From an uncultured Acetatifactor sp. (lineage in GTDB: Bacteria > Bacillota > Clostridia > Lachnospirales > Lachnospiraceae), in contig CAJUFI010000114.1 of assembly GCA_910585665.1 (NCBI GenBank), forward strand, positions 1 to 5,860: DNA of 5,860 nt. Direction: 5' to 3'. The translations under genes and the position numbers were made by a program. The notes under the pieces were generated by a model. It had not been told where the DNA came from, ran no database searches, and was given only the letters and a program-made list of their open reading frames with translations. Positions 1-5,860 of this stretch are shown here, in pieces (the first letter of the stretch is position 1; each line of letters opens with the position of its first letter).

Positions 1-3
1 ATT

Positions 4-9
4 AGGAGG
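4..9 (+). promoter_or_regulatory. Ribosome-binding site of the EIIC-chemoreceptor-like gene
   Basis: A perfect AGGAGG lies at 4-9. It leaves only one base before the ATG at 11 but seven bases before the in-frame ATG at 17. Seven is a normal Shine-Dalgarno spacing and one is not, so this site decides the start at 17. The promoter lies upstream of the window and cannot be seen. Confidence 0.85.
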
Positions 10-16
10 AATGACC

Positions 17-2167
17 ATGGAAAACATCTTGCAGGCAGCTGACAGACTATTCCAAAACCGTTATATTATCTCTATTAAAAAAGCGTTTACCATCACGCTG
101 CCGGTAATCATTCTGGGTTCTATAGCATCGCTGATCAATAATATGCCCATTGACATAGTGCAGGCAGGTCTGTCCACCCCGGTTGGACAGATGATCCGGG
201 CGGTAAATGATGCAATCCGGCTGGGCAGCACAGCCATCATGGCGATTTTGATTGCATGGACTTTGGGTTATTATCTCGGTAATACCTATAAACTTAACGG
301 TACGCTCTCAGCCCTCACAAGTGTATCCGCCTATCTGACCATTTGCGTTACAACCTCGGATGGCGGCATCTCGCTGAGCCAATTGGGTTCCAGCGGGCTT
401 TTCGGAGCTATTTTAATCGCGATTCTGGCCACCGAGCTGTACCATGCATTTTCCAGGCTTAAAATCAATATTTCGGAGGATACGGCGGAGGAGGTGCGGC
501 AATTGTTTGAGGCTCTTTTCCCTGTCATGCTGTCCATTTTCTGTATTGCCCTCACAAACGGCATCATATTGACGACCTCCGGCAAAGGGGTTGACGAGTG
601 GATTTATACTGCCCTGTCGCTTCTTTTTTCAGCGGCCGATGGAGGCGGACTGGGCGGTACCTTGTTACTGGTATTTGGCATTCATATTTTCTGGTTCTTC
701 GGTATTCATGGCGGAAATGTGATGGACAGCATCATGGTCAGCGCCTTCGGCGAGAATCTCATCCATAATGCCAGCCAATATGCCTTGAATCACGATGCTT
801 TTAACGAACAGCTTGACATTATCAGCAAGGGCTTTCTGGATACTTTTGTATTTATGGGGGGAGCGGGCACATCGCTGTGCATCATCATCGCAGTGTTGAT
901 TATTGCCAGGAGCCGGTATATGCGCAGCATCGCCAAAATGGGCGGTGTATTCGCGCTCTTCAACATGAATGAAATTATGTTGTTCGGCTTTCCTGTAATC
1001 CTGAACCCCATTTTGCTGATTCCTTTTTTGCTCACGCCGCTCACGATAACGCTGGTTTCATGGAGTGCGATGTCTCTCGGTCTGGTTGCCCGGGTTGTAA
1101 CGGAGGTGCATTGGGCGATGCCGCCTTTGATCAGCGGATATCTGGCAACCGGCGGGCACCTGTCCGGCAGCATCCTCCAGGTCGTCAATATTGCTGCAGG
1201 CATTCTGATTTATCTGCCGTTTATTCGCTTGATGGACAGGCGGGAAGTGCAGAAGGAAGCCCTGAAGGACGACAATACCGCTCTGTTAAAAAATACACTG
1301 AATACAGTGATTGAGAAAATCCATAACTCCACGGGTGAGGTGAATGGGGAGATTACGGATTTTTCAATCGTCCTGGAAAGCGTCATCAGAGATTTGAATG
1401 TGCTCTCTGTTCAGATGCAGCAGCAGATGCAATTGATGCATACCTGCGACGAATATATGCAGACCATTGATGCCTCGGTGGGCAACACAGATAACAGTAT
1501 AAAAATTGTCCTGCAGAATATGGAAAAAACAAGCGGTCTGTCCATGGAAGGCGCACAGAACATGCAGCAAACGATGCAGGAGATGGAAGAAACTTTCTTC
1601 TCCGCACAAAAGGTCAATGAACTGGCCAGCCAGCTTAATCTGCGCTGCGAGCAGATTGAGGGAATGTTAAAAAGCATTGAGGCGGGGCACGCCGGTGTTC
1701 AGGGCAAAGTGTTTTCCGTGGAGGCCGTCAATATAAAAGATTTGTCGGAAGCAGCAGCGAAGACCGTTTCCGATATAGAAGGGGTGTTACAGGGGATGAA
1801 AGCGGATACCTCTGATATGATTGAGCGGTCTGAAGTCAGTTTGAAACAGGTAGAAACCGGGCGGCAGCAGGTGATTGGCGCCAAACGGCTGTTTGATGAA
1901 ATTGTACAGAATATTCAGAATATTCAGGTACAGTGTCATACGGTTCTTAAGCACAGCGGCAAGGTGATCGGCGAATTGCAGCAAGTCAATGAACAGATCC
2001 GGACGACCAGTCATTTCTTTGCAGAAACGGCATCCCATACGTCTAAGGTGGCTGAAGAGGTTCGCAATAGGTCGGATGAGTCCAAAGAAATGGTGCACAA
2101 GCTGCGGAAGCTGAATGTGGAAACAAGCCTTTTGACCGTGAATGCGCTTGAGAGCATTGAACGCTAG
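17..2167 (+). CDS. PTS EIIC (lactose/cellobiose-type) membrane domain fused to an MCP-like coiled-coil signalling region
   Basis: Seen: 716 residues from the ATG at 17, chosen from the AGGAGG spacing; the ATG at 11 would add two residues. Residues ~20-407 are an EIIC permease domain with hydrophobic segments near 23-43, 71-88, 98-112, 128-145, 168-190, 206-230, 270-300, 320-350 and 385-405. Family motifs are WFFGIHGGNV (226-235), NEIMLFGFPVILNP (318-331), MPPLISGYLATG (368-379) and IYLPFIRLMD (398-407). H231 and E319 match the conserved His and Glu of the EIIC sugar site. Residues ~408-716 are hydrophilic and heptad-rich, with Met/Gln-rich helix near 465-475. IEAxxAGxxGK (554-564), then FxVxAxxIxxLxExxAK (566-582), matches the MCP hairpin and descending helix without gaps. 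Known: such EIIC domains carry beta-diglucosides or similar sugars with separate EIIA and EIIB; MCP tips bind CheA and CheW. Inferred: a sugar-responsive membrane receptor or transporter-receptor. No EIIA, EIIB or HAMP is visible. The tip is degenerate, so CheA/CheW coupling is doubtful. The EIIC call is firm; the MCP call is probable. Confidence 0.88.
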   Translation: MENILQAADRLFQNRYIISIKKAFTITLPVIILGSIASLINNMPIDIVQAGLSTPVGQMIRAVNDAIRLGSTAIMAILIAWTLGYYLGNTYKLNGTLSALTSVSAYLTICVTTSDGGISLSQLGSSGLFGAILIAILATELYHAFSRLKINISEDTAEEVRQLFEALFPVMLSIFCIALTNGIILTTSGKGVDEWIYTALSLLFSAADGGGLGGTLLLVFGIHIFWFFGIHGGNVMDSIMVSAFGENLIHNASQYALNHDAFNEQLDIISKGFLDTFVFMGGAGTSLCIIIAVLIIARSRYMRSIAKMGGVFALFNMNEIMLFGFPVILNPILLIPFLLTPLTITLVSWSAMSLGLVARVVTEVHWAMPPLISGYLATGGHLSGSILQVVNIAAGILIYLPFIRLMDRREVQKEALKDDNTALLKNTLNTVIEKIHNSTGEVNGEITDFSIVLESVIRDLNVLSVQMQQQMQLMHTCDEYMQTIDASVGNTDNSIKIVLQNMEKTSGLSMEGAQNMQQTMQEMEETFFSAQKVNELASQLNLRCEQIEGMLKSIEAGHAGVQGKVFSVEAVNIKDLSEAAAKTVSDIEGVLQGMKADTSDMIERSEVSLKQVETGRQQVIGAKRLFDEIVQNIQNIQVQCHTVLKHSGKVIGELQQVNEQIRTTSHFFAETASHTSKVAEEVRNRSDESKEMVHKLRKLNVETSLLTVNALESIER

Positions 2168-2218
2168 GGAATTGCGTGTGGAATTGTGGGCATTCCCGGA
2201 CAAGACAGGAAGAGGAGG
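2168..2218 (+). other. 51-base intergenic gap with short repeats, no terminator or promoter seen
   Basis: The gap between the two genes holds a 7-base direct repeat GGAATTG (2168-2174 and 2180-2186) and an inverted repeat GGAAT/ATTCC (2180-2184 and 2192-2196) with a 7-base loop. The stem is short and no T-run follows, so it is not a convincing intrinsic terminator. No TATAAT-like -10 element is seen. Read-through transcription from the upstream gene is therefore plausible. The 3' end is purine-rich and serves as the ribosome-binding region of the next gene. Confidence 0.5.
2207..2218 (+). promoter_or_regulatory. Purine-rich ribosome-binding region of the DUF4132 gene
   Basis: The run AGGAAGAGGAGG contains AGGA at 2207-2210, eight bases before the ATG at 2219, and a perfect AGGAGG at 2213-2218 that abuts that ATG. 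The AGGAGG lies 12 bases before a GTG at 2231 and 15 before an ATG at 2234. It therefore marks the translation initiation region but does not settle which of the three codons is used. Confidence 0.6.
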
Positions 2219-5200
2219 ATGGGGGTATCAGTGATGCTGTGGAGAGAAGAAAAGAGGGCAAATAACAAAGAGGGGGAGAAATTTGAGGAGATGCTGAAGC
2301 TCCTGGAGCTTACCCCGAAGAACTGGGAGCTGGCGGAGGCGTATATGGATATGTCCGCTCCGGAGAAGCCGGAGCTTCTGAAAGAGGTGGAGCATCAGGA
2401 CTTCTACCGCTTAGAGCTGGGGACGCTTAAGTCCGTGTACAACGCCCAGGGGATGTTCAGGAGGACCAGGCCGGAGCTGGCGGTCCGTTTCACCCGTTTC
2501 GTGGTGGAGGCCGGGGGGCTGACGGCCCGCAGGCTCTTGGCATATTATGGGTGGGATAATGATTTTCAATATCTGAAGGACATTCTGTCCCATGTGCAGA
2601 ATGTGGGATTGTACGCCGACTGGGTGGCGTGGAATACGTCTGCCCAGAAAGAGAGTACCATGGCACCTCTGATTGAAGAGGGGAAGAAGAATCCGGGGAT
2701 TTTCTTTCAGATCATGGATCTGTGCTATTATGAGGATGCCCGCAATACGGAAATGTTTCTGGCGGGGCTATATCTTCACTGTGTGAAGCCCCCGGAGGAG
2801 TCCAGGAGCCTGCTCTGGACATTTGCGGAGAATGACGACAGGGCGGAGGATAGTCCGGAGCGTATCCGGGAGATGCGGGAGCTTTTAGAGAAGCGCCTGA
2901 AAGCCAACGCCTCGGGGCTTTTCGCGAAAGCCGATGAGCCCCAGGGGGAGGATGATGAAAAGCTGCGGGCCTTTGTGCAGGACTTTGACCCAAGGGAGGA
3001 ATTCCCCTATGAGATGAGGGCGATGATCTCCGGGAGGAAGAGGCATGACTATCGGATGGGCTTTCTCCCCTGTCTGGCCTTTCTGGGAATAGAACATTCC
3101 AACAGGTTTATATCGCTTATCCGTTTCGCGGTGGCAGTGGACGGGGACGCCATTCCCAACCTCCCTCTGGATGCCTGCGAGAAGACCGGGAAAGCGTGGT
3201 TTCTGAGACATATTGAGGCGTTGGAAAAGTACCTCTGGATTCCGGAGGAGACATATATCCGCTGGGCCATTGCGCACAGGGAGAAAGAGATTCTGATGCG
3301 GATGACGGCCCAGGCGCCCGATGCGGTCTGCCAGGTGATCGGGAAAGTTCCGGCGGAGGACTATGGATATTTGTTGTATCAGATGAAGACAGGCAATCCG
3401 GCGCTCTATGAAAAGGTAGGCCGGGAGCTTGAGGCGGATTACCGCAGGATATCGGCAGAACAGGATGTAAAAGGGCTTGAACCCGCAGGGGACAGGGCCC
3501 GTGACTATCTGCTGGGAATCATTAAGCTGGAGGACATCCTGCCCTATGCGGAGCAGTGGAGGGAAAAGCGCTCCTATGACAGCGGGCGGGCTGCCCGGAT
3601 CCACGACTATCCGGAATACGGCGAGATGCAGCTATACCGGCGGGCGCTTGTCCTGGAGTGCCTGCGGCAGGAGGATGCCTATTTCAAAAAGTATTGGGTG
3701 GAAGAGGGGCTGCCGGAGCTGGCAAATTCCTGGCAGAACAGCCATAAGAACGAAGACAGGCGCCAGATCGAGGGGATGCTCCGCCTGCTGGAGGGGGAGG
3801 GCGTCCCGGCGCAGTATCAGATTTCGTATTTTGCGGCAATGTATGAGGCCGGATACAGCGCCAAAGTCTTCGATGCTGACAGCGCCAGCCAGATCTGCGT
3901 CAACGCCTTGAAGGAGCTTCGCGGCGGCTGGCATTCGGAGTGGGAGGAGACGGCAAAGAGCAAGTCCCTGCCGGAGCGCGTCCTGGCATACCGTGTCATG
4001 GGAGAGCGGTGGGAGGAATATAAGGAGAGCTTATTGTCCGCCGCGTCCGAGAGTGCCAAGCAGGGGCGGGAGTTTCTGCGTGGGATTTATACGTCCCATC
4101 AGGAGCTGGAGGGAGATATCCTGGAAATGCTCAAATCCCCCAAGGGCGGCATGCGCGAGATGGCGGTGGAGGTGCTGAAAAACTGGGGTGTGGAAAAATA
4201 CAAAGAGCAGTTGGAGGCAGCCCTGGGGTTGGAGAAGAGCAAGAAGATCAAGACACTGATACAGGGAATCCTGAACCTCGGAGCAGAGGCGGGAGGGAAT
4301 CAGGCAGACGGCTCCGCGCTGACCCTGGAAGACAAGATAAAGGAAATCCTCGGGGGCGGCCGGAAGCTGGCATGGCTGGAGCCGGAGGGAATCGGGACGG
4401 TTCACAAGACGGACGGCCAGGAGGCTTCCGAAGACTATATGGCGGCGGTTCTTCTGTGCTACGCAGATATGCCGGTTCCGGGCGTGAATCAGGAGGTGAG
4501 GAGACTCACGGACGGGCTGAAGCCGGAGGAGCTGGCGGCGTATATGGGTCTGGTGTTTGGCCGCTGGATGGAGGACGGGGCGCAGGCCAAGAGAAAATGG
4601 GTTCTCTATGCCGCGTCCATTCACGGCGGGGAGGCCATCGTGCCCGTGCTGTACCATCAGATCCAGGAATGGCCCCAGCATGCCAGGGGAGCCATGGCTG
4701 CGGAGGCGGTGAAGGCGCTGGCCTTGAACGGCACCTCCACGGCGCTTCTTTTGGTGGATCAGACGGCGAGGAAATTCAAGTTCCGCCAGGTGAAAGCCGC
4801 GGCGGCGGAAGCTCTGGACTATGCTGCGGAGCAGCTTGGCATTTCCAGGGAGGAGCTGGAAGACCGGATTGTGCCCAGCCTGGGCTTTGACGCCAGGATG
4901 GAGCGCATCTTTGACTATGGGAAACGTCAGTTCAAAGTGCTCCTGGCACCTGACCTGTCCCTGGAGGTTTACGATGGAAACGGGAAGCTGTGCAAAAGTA
5001 TGCCCTCCCCCGGCAAAACCGACGACCCAGAGAAGGCCAGGGAGGCACACGAAAACTGGAAGCTTTTGAAAAAGCAGCTTAAGACAGTGGTGGCGAATCA
5101 GAAGATACGCCTGGAACAGGCCCTGCGCGTGGAGCGGCAGTGGGAGGCCGGGAAGTGGCGTGCGCTGTTCGTGGAGAATCCCATTATGCACCAGTTTGCC

Positions 5201-5839
5201 ATAGGACTGGTGTGGGGTATGTATGAGGAGGGGGCTTTGCGGGAGACTTTCCGGTACATGGAGGACGGCACTTTCAACACAGCGCAGGAAGAGGAGTATG
5301 AGCTGCCCCAGACAGGCAGCATCGGCCTGGTGCATCCTATCGAGCTTACGGAGGAGGAGCTTGGCGCGTGGAAAGAGCAGATGGCAGACTACGAGATCGT
5401 CCAGCCCATAGAACAGCTGGAGCGCCCTGGCTACCGCGTGACGGAGGAGGAGAAGGAAAACACGGAGCTTGTCCGGTTCGGCGGCATGTCCCTGAACGGG
5501 CTTTCCCTGTCCGGGAAGCTCCAGGACATGGGATGGTACAAGGGGGAGGTAGGCGATGGCGGCGTCTATTGCACCTTTTTTCGCGATGACCGGGACAAGG
5601 GAGTGGAGCTTGCGTTTTCCGGAAGCTATGTGGGCGGTGAGAATGAAACGGTTGTGGTATATGACGCCTATTTCTATCGGCCCGGCGAGACGGAAAAAGC
5701 GGGATGGCAGTATAGGCCTGTGCGGAAGAAGCTGGCGGAGGTGGATCCCCGGTATTTCAGCGAGGTGGTGCTTCAGCTTACCAGGGCCACGGCGTCTTCG
5801 GATACGCGGCTGAAGTATCCGGACTGCAGGGAGTGGTGA
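2219..5839 (+). CDS. DUF4132 domain protein with HEAT-like helical repeats (YehI/MolR family)
   Basis: Seen: 1206 residues from the ATG at 2219, with no signal peptide or membrane segment, so probably cytoplasmic. Residues ~30-850 are mostly acidic amphipathic helix; a HEAT-like unit with the pattern R-x-x-A-x-x-x-L starts near 641. The DUF4132-type C-terminal third shows ELEDRIVPSLGFD (879-891), FDYGKRQFKV (898-907), W975 and W980, ENPIMHQFAIGLVWG (986-1000), GLVHPIEL (1036-1043), DYEIVQPIEQL (1057-1067), GWYKGEVGDGG (1105-1115) and VDPRYFSEV (1175-1183). Known: E. coli YehI/MolR has this domain and a similar length, and lies in the yeh cluster with a MoxR-like AAA+ ATPase and VWA proteins; its biochemical role is unresolved. 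Inferred: a large scaffold or effector of such an ATPase system, whose partners would lie outside the window. No WGR domain was recognised. The start is uncertain: GTG at 2186 or 2231, or ATG at 2234 or 2291, are alternatives. The gene is clearly more GC-rich than its upstream neighbour. The family call is firm; the function is unknown. Confidence 0.87.
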   Translation: MGVSVMLWREEKRANNKEGEKFEEMLKLLELTPKNWELAEAYMDMSAPEKPELLKEVEHQDFYRLELGTLKSVYNAQGMFRRTRPELAVRFTRFVVEAGGLTARRLLAYYGWDNDFQYLKDILSHVQNVGLYADWVAWNTSAQKESTMAPLIEEGKKNPGIFFQIMDLCYYEDARNTEMFLAGLYLHCVKPPEESRSLLWTFAENDDRAEDSPERIREMRELLEKRLKANASGLFAKADEPQGEDDEKLRAFVQDFDPREEFPYEMRAMISGRKRHDYRMGFLPCLAFLGIEHSNRFISLIRFAVAVDGDAIPNLPLDACEKTGKAWFLRHIEALEKYLWIPEETYIRWAIAHREKEILMRMTAQAPDAVCQVIGKVPAEDYGYLLYQMKTGNPALYEKVGRELEADYRRISAEQDVKGLEPAGDRARDYLLGIIKLEDILPYAEQWREKRSYDSGRAARIHDYPEYGEMQLYRRALVLECLRQEDAYFKKYWVEEGLPELANSWQNSHKNEDRRQIEGMLRLLEGEGVPAQYQISYFAAMYEAGYSAKVFDADSASQICVNALKELRGGWHSEWEETAKSKSLPERVLAYRVMGERWEEYKESLLSAASESAKQGREFLRGIYTSHQELEGDILEMLKSPKGGMREMAVEVLKNWGVEKYKEQLEAALGLEKSKKIKTLIQGILNLGAEAGGNQADGSALTLEDKIKEILGGGRKLAWLEPEGIGTVHKTDGQEASEDYMAAVLLCYADMPVPGVNQEVRRLTDGLKPEELAAYMGLVFGRWMEDGAQAKRKWVLYAASIHGGEAIVPVLYHQIQEWPQHARGAMAAEAVKALALNGTSTALLLVDQTARKFKFRQVKAAAAEALDYAAEQLGISREELEDRIVPSLGFDARMERIFDYGKRQFKVLLAPDLSLEVYDGNGKLCKSMPSPGKTDDPEKAREAHENWKLLKKQLKTVVANQKIRLEQALRVERQWEAGKWRALFVENPIMHQFAIGLVWGMYEEGALRETFRYMEDGTFNTAQEEEYELPQTGSIGLVHPIELTEEELGAWKEQMADYEIVQPIEQLERPGYRVTEEEKENTELVRFGGMSLNGLSLSGKLQDMGWYKGEVGDGGVYCTFFRDDRDKGVELAFSGSYVGGENETVVVYDAYFYRPGETEKAGWQYRPVRKKLAEVDPRYFSEVVLQLTRATASSDTRLKYPDCREW

Positions 5840-5860
5840 GACCGTAATAATAAACCGCTG

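Noticed and set aside
1910..1927. Tandem 9-base repeat AATATTCAG, two copies
   Set aside because: It is in frame and encodes Asn-Ile-Gln twice within the coiled coil. This is ordinary low-complexity helix sequence, not a mobile or regulatory repeat.
2180..2200. Possible intrinsic terminator after the first gene
   Set aside because: The stem has only five pairs and no T-run follows it.
2165..2220. Frameshift that would extend the first protein into a full MCP descending helix
   Set aside because: The translations checked just after the stop do not contain the AGE/GKGFAVVA-type sequence expected. That element is already present earlier, at residues 557-570.
2885..3604. A 239-codon open frame on the - strand
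   Set aside because: It is an antisense shadow of the same gene, with no family motif and no convincing ribosome-binding site noted.
4031..5335. A 434-codon open frame on the - strand
   Set aside because: It lies wholly inside the DUF4132 gene, in GC-rich sequence where antisense frames stay open by chance. Its translation is rich in Leu, His, Gln and Pro with no recognisable domain, whereas the + strand frame matches a known family.
5840..5860. Start of a further gene at the window end
   Set aside because: Only 21 bases remain after the stop, with no ribosome-binding site or start codon in them.

Overview
This window carries two large genes on the + strand and almost nothing else. The strong AGGAGG ribosome-binding site, the lactose/cellobiose-type PTS permease and the general protein character fit a Gram-positive anaerobe, most likely a clostridial (Lachnospiraceae-like) gut bacterium. 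That placement is inference from style and family, not from a marker gene.

Bases 17-2167 encode a two-part protein of 716 residues. The first ~405 residues are a membrane-embedded PTS EIIC domain of the lactose/cellobiose/chitobiose class, with its characteristic motifs and the conserved His and Glu of the sugar site. There is no EIIA or EIIB phosphotransfer domain. Instead, ~310 residues of hydrophilic, heptad-rich helix follow. One stretch (about residues 554-587) aligns without gaps to the hairpin and descending helix of the methyl-accepting chemotaxis protein (MCP) signalling domain, and the last ~18 residues resemble the ascending side of the same hairpin. This looks like a sugar-permease sensor joined to a degenerate or rearranged chemoreceptor output, and it is the most interesting object in the window.

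Bases 2168-2218 are a 51-base gap with no visible terminator or sigma-A promoter. It holds a short direct repeat and a small inverted repeat, followed by a purine-rich ribosome-binding region.

Bases 2219-5839 encode a ~1206-residue, probably cytoplasmic, helical-repeat protein whose C-terminal third is a DUF4132 domain, the family of E. coli YehI (also called MolR). Its molecular function is not established. Relatives in the yeh-type cluster sit with a MoxR-like AAA+ ATPase and VWA proteins, but no such partner lies inside this window. This gene is visibly richer in G+C than the first.

The same strand and short gap allow co-transcription, but nothing in the sequences links the two proteins functionally. 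The composition change and the abrupt end of the first protein leave open that the gap is a recombination junction. The last 21 bases (5840-5860) are non-coding as far as visible.
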